Origin: Calditerrivibrio sp.
Lineage (GTDB): Bacteria > Chrysiogenota > Deferribacteres > Deferribacterales > Calditerrivibrionaceae
Assembly (NCBI GenBank): GCA_020217115.1
Contig: JAIWOA010000067.1
Coordinates: 1 to 14,848 of the forward strand
Length of the DNA stretch: 14,848 nt
Direction: 5' to 3'
The position numbers and the translations under genes were made by a program. The notes below the pieces were generated by a model. The model did no database searches and was not told where the DNA came from. It saw nothing but the letters and a program-made list of their open reading frames with translations. Shown here in pieces: positions 8,093-14,848 of this stretch (positions are counted from its first letter, which is position 1; each line of letters starts with the position of its first letter).

Positions 8093-9061
8093 TTATCTCC
8101 TCCCGATTATGTTGTTTACCCAACCAGACTCATCCTTAACAACTGCCAGATTTCTTATATCACTCACTATCTTGATAGAGGTAACTGCATCTTCAAGACC
8201 AAAACCACCCCCAGCAAGAATATCTCTATATGAAGTTGTATGTAGATCTGTGAAACCTTCTGAAAATTCTATCTCAGAACCATCCATTGTGATACTGCGA
8301 TAGGTCTTTTTACCTTGAGATATTGCATTTTGTGGAAGGTAATTTGAATTTATGCTCAAAAACCACCTTACACGTGCATGTTTTAATCCTAAATAACCAG
8401 CACAAACATCACTATCCCTTAAGTATACAATATTTTCCTTAACCTCTCCAAATATAAAGGAAAGCATATCAAAAAAATGTATCCCGATATTTGTTGCAAG
8501 TCCGCCAGATTTAGATTCATCACCCTTCCATGAATTAAAGTACCACTTGCCTCTGCTTGTAATATAGGTAAGATCTACATCCCAAACTTTATTAGGGTTA
8601 TTTTGTATCTCTTTTTCCACCCTATTCTTCAAACTTATTATATTGTCATGGAGCCTCAGCTGAAGTATGGTATATACCTTTTTCCCAGTCTCTTGCTCTA
8701 TCTCCCTCAATCCGTCAATATTCCAGGGATTTAAAACAAGGGGCTTTTCACAGATAGCGTTGGCCCCGCTTCTCAAAGCAAACCTCACATGGGCATCATG
8801 GAGATAATTGGGAGAACATATGGAAACAAAGTCTATACTATCCCCTTTTCTTCTCATTTTATCTATATGTCTATCAAATCTTTCAAATTCAGTAAAAAAA
8901 TCTGCTTCAGGAAAATAGCTATCGATTATACCAACGGAATCGTTCCTATCCAGAGCTGCCCTCAAAACATTTCCAGTTTCTTTAATTGCTTTAAGATGTC
9001 TTGGCGCTATATAGCCACCCACACCAATAATAGCAAAATTTAAACAATCTTTACCCATCAT
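8093..9061 (-). CDS. wbpB: UDP-GlcNAcA 3-dehydrogenase, WbpB-like (Gfo/Idh/MocA family)
   Basis: A 322-residue NAD-dependent oxidoreductase that should oxidise C3 of UDP-N-acetylglucosaminuronate, preparing it for 3-amination. The N-terminal Rossmann fold shows AIIGVGGYIAPRHLKAI (10-26). FVSICSPNYLHD (78-89) and ICEKPLVLNPWNIDGL (103-118) follow; the EKP lysine K106 is the family's catalytic residue, and the LNPWNIDGL tail after it is characteristic of WbpB/WlbA rather than other members. ATNIGIHFFDML carries the second-domain histidine used in catalysis. Two in-frame ATGs (9061 and 9058) both fit AAAGGA upstream; I keep the first. It is the first gene of the minus-strand operon, 24 or so bases from a predicted transcription start. 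The preceding enzyme (WbpA) and the following aminotransferase (WbpE) are not adjacent, unlike in the Pseudomonas gene order. Confidence 0.9.
   Translation of the reverse strand: MMGKDCLNFAIIGVGGYIAPRHLKAIKETGNVLRAALDRNDSVGIIDSYFPEADFFTEFERFDRHIDKMRRKGDSIDFVSICSPNYLHDAHVRFALRSGANAICEKPLVLNPWNIDGLREIEQETGKKVYTILQLRLHDNIISLKNRVEKEIQNNPNKVWDVDLTYITSRGKWYFNSWKGDESKSGGLATNIGIHFFDMLSFIFGEVKENIVYLRDSDVCAGYLGLKHARVRWFLSINSNYLPQNAISQGKKTYRSITMDGSEIEFSEGFTDLHTTSYRDILAGGGFGLEDAVTSIKIVSDIRNLAVVKDESGWVNNIIGRR
8097..8104 (-). promoter_or_regulatory. Strong ribosome binding site for the GTG-started wbpD gene
   Basis: On the minus strand GGGAGGAG lies five bases before GTG 8091-8089. It is the strongest Shine-Dalgarno match in the minus-strand operon and lies inside the last codons of wbpB. 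It decides the GTG start, since no ATG occurs nearby in frame. Confidence 0.7.
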
Positions 9062-9091
9062 TCATTCCTTTACATTTATTTTATTTAATGC

Positions 9092-9120
9092 TAAATAGCC
9101 ACAATAAGTTTACTTGTCAA
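9092..9120 (-). promoter_or_regulatory. Predicted sigma70-type promoter for the polysaccharide operon
   Basis: Read on the minus strand, a perfect TTGACA (9120-9115) is followed after 17 bases by TATTTA (9097-9092). Transcription would start near 9085, leaving a leader of about 24 bases that contains AAAGGA before the wbpB ATG. It is the only good promoter upstream of the ten-gene minus-strand run. Prediction from sequence only. Confidence 0.6.
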
Positions 9121-9141
9121 ATAAAACTTTTTGGGTATAGT
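9114..9141 (+). promoter_or_regulatory. Predicted sigma70-type promoter for the TPR/two-component operon
   Basis: TTGTCA (9114-9119) and TATAGT (9136-9141) are separated by 16 bases. The expected start point, six or seven bases on, coincides with the A of the ATG at 9148, so the transcript would be nearly leaderless. The -35 box overlaps that of the minus-strand promoter on the other strand. No sigma54 GG/GC pair at correct spacing was seen here. Moderate confidence because AT-rich DNA gives chance matches. Confidence 0.4.
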
Positions 9142-9147
9142 TTGTTT

Positions 9148-11733
9148 ATGAGATTAATTCATTATTTACTACTTATATTGTTATTCCGATCGTTGGTCTT
9201 TGCAGCAGGTGAAATATTTATTAAGGAAGGGAGCTTAATAAGTGAAGTTATAATAAGGGTCCCTTCAGAATATGTAAAAGATTATAAGGTTAATGGTGCA
9301 AATGCTGAAATCAATTTTAACAAAAAATTTAACCTCAATTTAGGGGAATACAACAAAAAGATAATCAAAAACATTACAAAAAAAGAGAGTTCCATTCTCT
9401 TAACTATAAACCCATGGGCATCAATGTACATAGCAAAGGAAAAAGATCAATTGAAGATCGTTATAGCAAACACCCCAAAAAAATCTTCAGAATTTAATAT
9501 AAATATGGTTTCTCCAATACCTGTGGAAGATCAGAGCTATAAAAATGTGGAATCTGAAAAAGCAATTGCAAATTTGAGGCTAAAATTAAAAGAACAGGAT
9601 TACGAAGGAGCTATTAAGATAGCAGATGAACTTATTGCAAAAAATCCCCTTGATAAATATGGAGAAGAAGCCCTCTACCTATCAGGCTTAGCCAACATAG
9701 AACTTGGGAAAGAGTCTGATAAAAATCTTTTTACAGCATCATCAACCTTTGATGAATTTACAAGAAAATTTCCAAAATCAAGACTGTTGGGGGATGCCTA
9801 CCTGAAATCTGCTGAAGTTAAGGAAAAATTGGGATTTAAGAATGAGGCAGTTTTTGTATATCAGGAGATGATAAAAAATCTCAAGGATGAAAAATATGCA
9901 AGCATAGCATATACAAAGGTAGGTCAGCTCTACAATGAACTGGGGCAACCCGATAGAGCACTGAAATATTTTACAGATTACATACAAAAGAATAACCCTG
10001 ACAATTCCCCAATATATGCATATGTTGGTTCAATATATGCTCAAAAGGGGGATTTTGTAAAAGCAGAAGAATACTTCTCAAAATATAAACCAAAAAAGAT
10101 TGAAGATCTCCCACCAGATACACTATTCTGGATGGCAGAGGTATTAAACCATAAAAATGAGCTTGACAGCGCATTAAAATATTATACGGTGATATATAAC
10201 CGATTCCCCGACTATGAAAAGGCTGATATGGCAATGTACAGAGCTGGAGTAATACTAATATCAAAGGATAAAAAAGACCTTGGAATAAATCTTCTAAAGG
10301 ATACTAAATTAAAATATTCACAAAAGCATGGAGGGATTTTATCCGCTGTAAAAGTTGCAGAGGAGACTCTGAACTCAAATGATTCAGAGTTCTGGTCTGT
10401 ATATCTTGCAGATGCAATAAAAAATGATATAGATCCAAAATTAGCAATAAAGGCATTAAAATTATTGGTAACATCGTATATTAATGATAAGAAATATGAC
10501 AATGCCCTTAAGCAGATAGAATTGTCAGAAAAGAAATTCTCATCTATGCCAGAATTTAATGAACTATACCATTTAAAAGAGGAGATATTTTACAGTGTAT
10601 TAAAGGGGGCTTTCTCTTCTGGAGACTATGCAAAGGCTGAAAAAACTATAGAAACCTTTCTGTCAGAGTTTCCAAAATCCCAGAGGGTCAACGAAATTTT
10701 ATCGATACGCGAGGAGATAAAATATATATATGCAAAAAAAGCCTTTGATGCAAAACAATATATCAACAGTTTGAAGTTGATAGAAGATTATCTTAGCAAA
10801 AATAAACAGCTTTACCACAAAGATAAATGGTATTCACTCTGGGAAGATGCTTTATATAACGTTACAATAGGTTTTAAAAATGATCCTGTAAAGTTTGGCC
10901 TATATGGCAGGGAATTTATTTCTATATTTCCATCAAGTTCAAAGGTTGCCTCAATAAAGGAAACTATATCTAAAAACATACTATCTGAGTTTCAAACTAT
11001 TTTAAACAAAAAAGATTACTACAACACTGTTGTTTTCTACCAGAGAAATAAAGGTGATATAGAAAAACATCCACAAAAGGAGTTTTTCCTCGCCAATGTT
11101 GCCTATGCATTGTTTATGTTGGGGGAGAAGGAGAAAGCTGCTTCAATCCTCAAAACAATAAAATATTCAAATAATGAAACTGAACTGGTAAAGATGATGA
11201 CCAATATAAAACCAAATAATTTCAATATAAACAACTATAGTTTAGCTAATTTTAACAAAATAATTGACGATCTAATTAAAATTGATATTATGAAGGCTTA
11301 TCAGATAGCTATAAGCTACAAAAAAGATAGGCTTGCTGGTGTAAAAAAAGCAGTAACAGTAATTGAACAGATGAGTGATAACCAAAAAAGATCTATAATG
11401 CAATCTTTTTTGAATGAAATAGCTAAAGAGAACCAAAATATAAAAAAAGAGGGATACAAGATATACTTTTACCATGCAGATAACCTTTTTATGAACAAAA
11501 ATTTCAAAGGGGCTATCGAATCTTACAGAAATTACATATCCTTTGCTCCAAAGAACGACCCAAATATGCCAGATGCTCTTTATTTCATAGGAAAGTCTTA
11601 CATAAATATTGATGAAAAGGATATGGGGGGGAAATATCTCAATGATCTTATAACAAAATATCCAAATCATCAATATGCTACCCTTGCCAAATCTGAAATA
11701 GAGGATCTTAAATGGAAATCGATGAAAAAATAG
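9148..11733 (+). CDS. Secreted tetratricopeptide-repeat (TPR) protein
   Basis: An 861-residue protein that I do not recognise as a named gene. MRLIHYLLLILLFRSLVFAAG is split here at its likely signal-peptidase site after VFA (residue 18), giving a periplasmic or outer-membrane-associated product. Residues 21-110 are beta-rich and resemble the small AMIN-like domain found before TPRs in envelope proteins. From about 135 to the end there are repeated helix pairs of TPR type, for example AYTKVGQLYNELGQPDRALKYF and, near the C-terminus, AIESYRNYISFAPKN and ALYFIGKSY, the latter like the YbgF/BamD repeats. The mature part has no cysteine and no lipobox. The frame is open from 9088, but that start adds 20 polar residues ahead of the signal peptide and has no ribosome site; ATG 9148 also lacks a clear one. 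The 3' end overlaps the kinase gene by 22 bases, so the two are co-expressed. A scaffold or envelope role is inference. Confidence 0.8.
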   Translation: MRLIHYLLLILLFRSLVFAAGEIFIKEGSLISEVIIRVPSEYVKDYKVNGANAEINFNKKFNLNLGEYNKKIIKNITKKESSILLTINPWASMYIAKEKDQLKIVIANTPKKSSEFNINMVSPIPVEDQSYKNVESEKAIANLRLKLKEQDYEGAIKIADELIAKNPLDKYGEEALYLSGLANIELGKESDKNLFTASSTFDEFTRKFPKSRLLGDAYLKSAEVKEKLGFKNEAVFVYQEMIKNLKDEKYASIAYTKVGQLYNELGQPDRALKYFTDYIQKNNPDNSPIYAYVGSIYAQKGDFVKAEEYFSKYKPKKIEDLPPDTLFWMAEVLNHKNELDSALKYYTVIYNRFPDYEKADMAMYRAGVILISKDKKDLGINLLKDTKLKYSQKHGGILSAVKVAEETLNSNDSEFWSVYLADAIKNDIDPKLAIKALKLLVTSYINDKKYDNALKQIELSEKKFSSMPEFNELYHLKEEIFYSVLKGAFSSGDYAKAEKTIETFLSEFPKSQRVNEILSIREEIKYIYAKKAFDAKQYINSLKLIEDYLSKNKQLYHKDKWYSLWEDALYNVTIGFKNDPVKFGLYGREFISIFPSSSKVASIKETISKNILSEFQTILNKKDYYNTVVFYQRNKGDIEKHPQKEFFLANVAYALFMLGEKEKAASILKTIKYSNNETELVKMMTNIKPNNFNINNYSLANFNKIIDDLIKIDIMKAYQIAISYKKDRLAGVKKAVTVIEQMSDNQKRSIMQSFLNEIAKENQNIKKEGYKIYFYHADNLFMNKNFKGAIESYRNYISFAPKNDPNMPDALYFIGKSYINIDEKDMGGKYLNDLITKYPNHQYATLAKSEIEDLKWKSMKK

Positions 11734-12827
11734 AACAGATAGAACTACTTAGAAAAGCATTTGATAATTTTAATCAAGCCACAGAAAAGCTTCAAAACTC
11801 CTACAAGGAGCTTCAGGATGAAGCTGAAAAGTTAAGGCATGAGGTGGAGATAAAGAACAAAGAGCTCAAAGACAAAACAGATCTGCTGAATGCAGTAATG
11901 ATGAATGCCACCAGTGCTATAGTTGTCATCAACGAAAACGGTGATCTTATAATGCGCAATAATTCTGCAGAGGACTTGATAAAGAGTATTGATGCAAAGG
12001 ATCTTAATAAGATATTTTCTGAGAAAAAGAGATCCCTGTTTGATGTGGAGGTGGGAAACAGATTTTTCAATGTCAGTGTGGGAGATTTCCTCTTTTCAGG
12101 GGAAAAGGGGTATATCTACATCATTGATGATATAACTGTATTAAAGGAGATAGAGAAGGAGCAGAGGAGAAATGAACATTTGAAACTGATGGGGGAGATG
12201 GCAGCTGGAATAGCCCATGACATAAGAAATCCATTGGGAAGCATAGAAATTTTTGCATCCCTTTTAAAACGTGACCTTGAAGGTGATAGAGAAAAAAATA
12301 ATCTTCTCAATTCCATTATAAAAGGTGTAAAAACAATAAATAGTACTATCTCAAACATACTATTATTTACAAAAGATATAAGAATCACAAAATCCAGTTT
12401 CTATATTTCTGACATAATAGATGATGTTATCCTTTTCATGAAACATCTCATGAACGAAAAAAAGATAATATTTAACAATCAGATAAATGAAGACGACAAA
12501 ATATATTGTGACGCCGAACTGATTAAGCAGGTGGTTATGAATATTATACACAATGCAATAGATGCTGTTGATATTGGAGGAAAGATAACGATCTATTCAA
12601 AGGAGTCAGAAAAGGATACCTCGATATTCATAGAGGATAATGGACATGGAATTGACCCTGATTTTATAGACAAAATTTTTATGCCATTCCATTCAAAAAA
12701 GGCTAAAGGAACAGGTCTTGGGCTTTCCATTGTTTACAAAATAATCAAGGCACACAACGGTAATATAGTACCAATGAGTAAACCTGGACAAACTATTTTT
12801 AAAATTACTATTCCAAAGGGTGGTTAG
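11712..12827 (+). CDS. Soluble PAS-domain sensor histidine kinase, FlrB/FleS/FlgS-like
   Basis: A 371-residue cytoplasmic kinase without any membrane span. Residues 4-60 form a heptad-rich coiled coil; NSYKEL and its surroundings resemble the N-terminus of FlrB/FleS. A PAS-like domain follows at about 62-145 (SAIVVINENGDLIMRNNSAE). The dimerisation domain has MGEMAAGIAHDIRNPLGS with the phosphorylated histidine H169. The ATPase domain shows the N box IIHNAIDAV, the G1 box EDNGHGI and the G2 box GTGLGLSI, all intact. It should phosphorylate the response regulator encoded immediately downstream, with no spacer between the genes. GAGGATC precedes the ATG. The FlrB/FlgS family controls mid-class flagellar genes through sigma54; that assignment rests on architecture, lack of membrane segments and the partner, and other NtrB-like roles are possible. 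Confidence 0.85.
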   Translation: MEIDEKIEQIELLRKAFDNFNQATEKLQNSYKELQDEAEKLRHEVEIKNKELKDKTDLLNAVMMNATSAIVVINENGDLIMRNNSAEDLIKSIDAKDLNKIFSEKKRSLFDVEVGNRFFNVSVGDFLFSGEKGYIYIIDDITVLKEIEKEQRRNEHLKLMGEMAAGIAHDIRNPLGSIEIFASLLKRDLEGDREKNNLLNSIIKGVKTINSTISNILLFTKDIRITKSSFYISDIIDDVILFMKHLMNEKKIIFNNQINEDDKIYCDAELIKQVVMNIIHNAIDAVDIGGKITIYSKESEKDTSIFIEDNGHGIDPDFIDKIFMPFHSKKAKGTGLGLSIVYKIIKAHNGNIVPMSKPGQTIFKITIPKGG

Positions 12828-14249
12828 ATGGATAAAAAGGTACTTTTAGTTGATGATGATGATAATATGAGAGTTGCAATGCAAACAACCATTGAGAGGA
12901 TGGGGATATCTGTAACAACTGCAGAAAATGGTAAAGAGGGACTCGACTATGCATTGAAAGAGAATTTTGATCTTATCATAAGCGACATGCGAATGCCAAT
13001 AATGGATGGAGAAACATTTTTCAGTATGCTAAGATCATCTGGTATTAATACAAAGGTCTGTTTTGTAACAGCTTATGGAACCGTTGATTCAGCAGTGAGA
13101 TTGATAAAAGATGGAGCATTCGATTACATATTAAAACCTTTTGCCCCAGAAGTTATCGAGGAGCTTGTTAGAAGGGTTTTTGATCTTTCTGAAACTTCCC
13201 AATCAATTGATGAAAAAAAGACTATTTTTCGTAGCCCCTATATGAGTCAGGTGTTTAATATTGCAAAGGACGTTGCTGACAGCGAAGCTACAGTGTTAAT
13301 CACAGGAGAATCCGGTACAGGAAAAGAGGTTCTGGCAAGGTTTATACATGAGCAAAGTAAAAGGAAAGGTGAATTTATAGCAATCAATTGTGCTGCTATC
13401 CCGGAATCCCTTATTGAAAGTGAACTTTTTGGGTATGAAAGGGGGGCTTTTACCGGTGCAGTTAATAGGAAAGAGGGTAAATTTGAGCTTGCAAAGGGTG
13501 GAACCTTGTTGCTTGACGAAATTGGGGAGATCCCTATAAATCTTCAGGCAAAACTATTGAGAGTTTTACAGGAAAAGGAGATCGAAAGGCTCGGTGGAAC
13601 GAAAAAACAGAAAGTTGATGCAAGAATAATAGCAACCACAAACCGTAATTTGAAGGATGAAATAAAAAATGGAAATTTTAGAGAGGATCTCTTTTACAGG
13701 CTAAATGTTATAAATATAGAAATTCCACCACTTAGAGAAAGGAAAGAGGATATAGAGGCATTATCTCTATTCTTTATAGAAAAGTATTGTAATATTAATA
13801 AGAAACCATTAAAGAAACTTACCAAAGAAGCATCTGAGGTTCTTCAAAATTACGATTGGCCTGGAAATGTTCGTGAATTGGAGCATACAATAGAAAGAGC
13901 TGTGATACTATCAAAGGATCAATTCTTGACTCCACTAAATCTTTTTATCCACGGAATAACTATAAATAGCTATTCTGAATATCTTTCAAATAGGGGTAAT
14001 GTCTCTTCTGTTGATGAGGTTGTTTCCACTGATACCCCAATTGAGCCTGAAAGACCTGCCCAACATCTGCATGGAATAAAAATTGCCGATATGGAGAGGG
14101 AACTTATTTTAAATACATTAAAAGATACAAGGGGGAATAGAACTAAGGCAGCAGAAATACTTGGAATAACTGTCAGAACCCTTAGAAATAAATTAAATGA
14201 ATATCGAGAGCAGGGGATTGATGTGGAGGAATTTCTGGTAGAAGACTGA
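12828..14249 (+). CDS. Sigma54-dependent response regulator, NtrC family, FlrC/FlgR/FlbD-like
   Basis: A 473-residue enhancer-binding activator with all three domains. The receiver (1-120) has the acidic cluster D9-D12, phosphoacceptor D53, T81 and K103. The AAA+ domain (about 133-370) has Walker A GESGTGKE (160-167), the sigma54-contacting GAFTGA loop (206-211), Walker B LLLDEIGE (227-234), and the sensor region WPGNVRELEH. The C-terminal Fis-type helix-turn-helix reads GNRTKAAEILGITVRTLRNK; the RTLRNKL ending is that of flagellar regulators FlbD, FlrC and FlgR. The linker of about 50 residues between AAA+ and HTH is low in conserved residues. All catalytic residues are present, so it should remodel sigma54 polymerase when phosphorylated by the adjoining kinase. 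AGGGTGG precedes the ATG. No flagellar structural gene lies in the window, so its targets are inferred. Confidence 0.9.
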   Translation: MDKKVLLVDDDDNMRVAMQTTIERMGISVTTAENGKEGLDYALKENFDLIISDMRMPIMDGETFFSMLRSSGINTKVCFVTAYGTVDSAVRLIKDGAFDYILKPFAPEVIEELVRRVFDLSETSQSIDEKKTIFRSPYMSQVFNIAKDVADSEATVLITGESGTGKEVLARFIHEQSKRKGEFIAINCAAIPESLIESELFGYERGAFTGAVNRKEGKFELAKGGTLLLDEIGEIPINLQAKLLRVLQEKEIERLGGTKKQKVDARIIATTNRNLKDEIKNGNFREDLFYRLNVINIEIPPLRERKEDIEALSLFFIEKYCNINKKPLKKLTKEASEVLQNYDWPGNVRELEHTIERAVILSKDQFLTPLNLFIHGITINSYSEYLSNRGNVSSVDEVVSTDTPIEPERPAQHLHGIKIADMERELILNTLKDTRGNRTKAAEILGITVRTLRNKLNEYREQGIDVEEFLVED

Positions 14250-14560
14250 TGGATATACATATATTAAGGGTATTCATTGAAGTATTCAGTGAAAAAAGTA
14301 TCTCAAAGGCTGCTGAAAAACTCTACATTTCACAACCCACTGTAACAGAACATATTAAAAATCTGGAAAACAGATTTGGCAGTAAGCTTTTCTTCAGGTA
14401 TGGGAAGGAATTAAAACCTACGGAATATGCAATTCAGATATACCCAAAGATTTTAGAGTTAGTCAATGATTATAATGAATTACTTGATTTTCTTAAAGTG
14501 AAAAGAATGAAATTAAAAAAGTTGAATATAGGATCCAGCTCTGTCCCATCTTATATCCCA
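14249..14560 (+). pseudogene. LysR-type transcriptional regulator, interrupted by an IS30-family element
   Basis: The ATG overlaps the response-regulator stop by one base (TGATG). About 103 codons remain, out of roughly 300 in a full LysR protein. The N-terminal winged helix-turn-helix is complete: SISKAAEKLYISQPTVTEHI is the recognition region and ENRFGSKLFFRYGKELKPTEYA the wing. It is followed by the linker helix and the first strand of the effector domain (LNIGSSSVPSYI), where the family would continue toward the ligand site. At about 14557-14561 the sequence changes to the end of the insertion element. The frame happens to stay open to the window end, in antisense of the transposase, so a truncated HTH-plus-linker protein could still be made. 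The rest of the effector domain is expected beyond the element, outside the window. It resembles the CysB-like and selenium-metabolism LysR groups, but that is weak. Confidence 0.8.
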
Positions 14561-14848
14561 CATTCAACCTCCAAGTGCAACGAACTTAGAAGCGGCTTCA
14601 ATTGGTGTTTTAAACCCAAGACACTTTCTTGGGCGGTTATTGATTGCCCATTCTATCTGAGCAATCTCCTCATCAAATATTTTACTGAAATCTGTTTCCT
14701 TCGTCAAGTATCTTTTTACAACTCCATTAATCTGCTCATTGCCCCCTCTCTGCCACGAGGCATACGGATGGGCAAAATAGCATTTTACTCCTGTCTTTGC
14801 TGTTATTGCCTCATGCAGTGCGTTCTCCGTGCCGTTGTCCAGCGTCAG
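14558..14848 (-). mobile_element. IS30-family insertion sequence, 3' end only
   Basis: The element enters from beyond the right edge and ends close to position 14558, within the LysR gene. Its boundary is inferred from where LysR similarity stops and from the habit of IS30 elements to end a few bases past the transposase stop; the terminal inverted repeat probably covers about 14558-14582 (minus strand GTTGCACTTGGAGGTTGAAT and a few more bases). The opposite end and the 2-3 base target duplication are outside the window. Hand-counted G+C of 14581-14848 is about 44%, against roughly 30% in nearby genes, suggesting recent arrival from another genome. Confidence 0.75.
14564..14848 (-). CDS. IS30-family transposase, C-terminal 94 residues (cut by window edge)
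   Basis: The visible end of a DDE transposase. LTLDNGTENALHEA holds the second catalytic aspartate (fourth visible residue) and YASWQRGGNEQINGVVKRY the catalytic glutamate, with 33 residues between them, the DX33E spacing of IS30. INNRPRKCLGFKTPIEA is the family's C-terminal signature. It ends ASKFVALGG with TGA at 14566-14564, the stop lying inside the probable terminal repeat, as in other IS30 elements. All visible catalytic residues are intact, so the element may be active. The N-terminal HTH and first aspartate are outside the window. Confidence 0.93.
   Translation of the reverse strand: MTLDNGTENALHEAITAKTGVKCYFAHPYASWQRGGNEQINGVVKRYLTKETDFSKIFDEEIAQIEWAINNRPRKCLGFKTPIEAASKFVALGG

Noticed and set aside
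9101..9120. Short inverted repeat AAGTTTACTT near the shared -35 region, considered as an operator
   Set aside because: Arms are four bases only, in AT-rich DNA; too short to support a binding site.
9088..9147. Upstream ATG that would lengthen the TPR protein by 20 residues
   Set aside because: It has no ribosome site, places polar residues before an otherwise normal signal peptide, and lies upstream of the predicted promoter's start point.
9131..9147. Possible sigma54 promoter (TTGGG...TTTGT) before the TPR gene
   Set aside because: The GG to TTG spacing is one base short and the -12 GC is absent.
11272..11673. Open frame of 133 codons on the minus strand
   Set aside because: It lies wholly inside the TPR gene in antisense, has no recognisable domain or ribosome site, and such frames are common opposite AT-rich genes.
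12848..12866. GAT-repeat tract resembling a simple sequence repeat
   Set aside because: It encodes the conserved acidic cluster of the receiver domain, so it is explained by protein function.

Overview
The window is an AT-rich bacterial segment (roughly one third G+C in host genes). It has two back-to-back transcription units that meet in an 86-base gap near position 9100, plus an insertion sequence at the right edge. A Wzx-type flippase, lipid-linked-glycan enzymes, a secreted TPR protein and a flagellar-type sigma54 two-component pair point to a motile Gram-negative. Gene style and base composition would fit a phylum such as Deferribacterota, but that is a guess and no rRNA or marker gene is present.

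Minus strand, 9061 down to 1: a surface-polysaccharide (O-antigen or capsule) cluster of ten genes. In transcription order: wbpB-like sugar-nucleotide oxidoreductase, wbpD-like N-acetyltransferase, wbpI-like 2-epimerase, Wzx-like flippase, WbbJ-like O-acetyltransferase, two GT4 glycosyltransferases, an ExoA-like GT2 glycosyltransferase with C-terminal membrane segments, an unusual DegT-family aminotransferase, and the start of a second DegT-family aminotransferase cut by the window edge. Most neighbours overlap by 4-20 bases, so this is one translationally coupled operon. wbpB, wbpD and wbpI are three of the five enzymes that turn UDP-GlcNAc into UDP-2,3-diacetamido-2,3-dideoxy-mannuronic acid. 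The dehydrogenase (WbpA) and the cognate 3-aminotransferase (WbpE) are not identifiable here. No polymerase or initiating phosphosugar transferase is visible, so the cluster probably continues to the left.

Plus strand, 9148 to 14560: a signal-peptide-bearing TPR protein of about 861 residues, a soluble PAS histidine kinase of the FlrB/FleS type, a sigma54-dependent NtrC-family response regulator with an intact GAFTGA loop, and the first 103 or so codons of a LysR-type regulator. These genes overlap or abut, so they form a second operon.

Right edge, about 14558 to 14848: the 3' end of an IS30-family element, transposase on the minus strand, inserted in the LysR gene. Its G+C (about 44% by hand count) is clearly above that of the flanking genes.

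The gap 9062-9147 carries two facing sigma70-like promoters whose -35 boxes overlap in one TTGTCAA. No stretch longer than 300 bases lacks a gene. I found no tRNA, rRNA, CRISPR array, riboswitch or convincing terminator. No clearly new defence or mobile system is visible. The most distinctive features are the TPR/FlrBC-type operon, the shared-box divergent promoter and the interrupted LysR gene.
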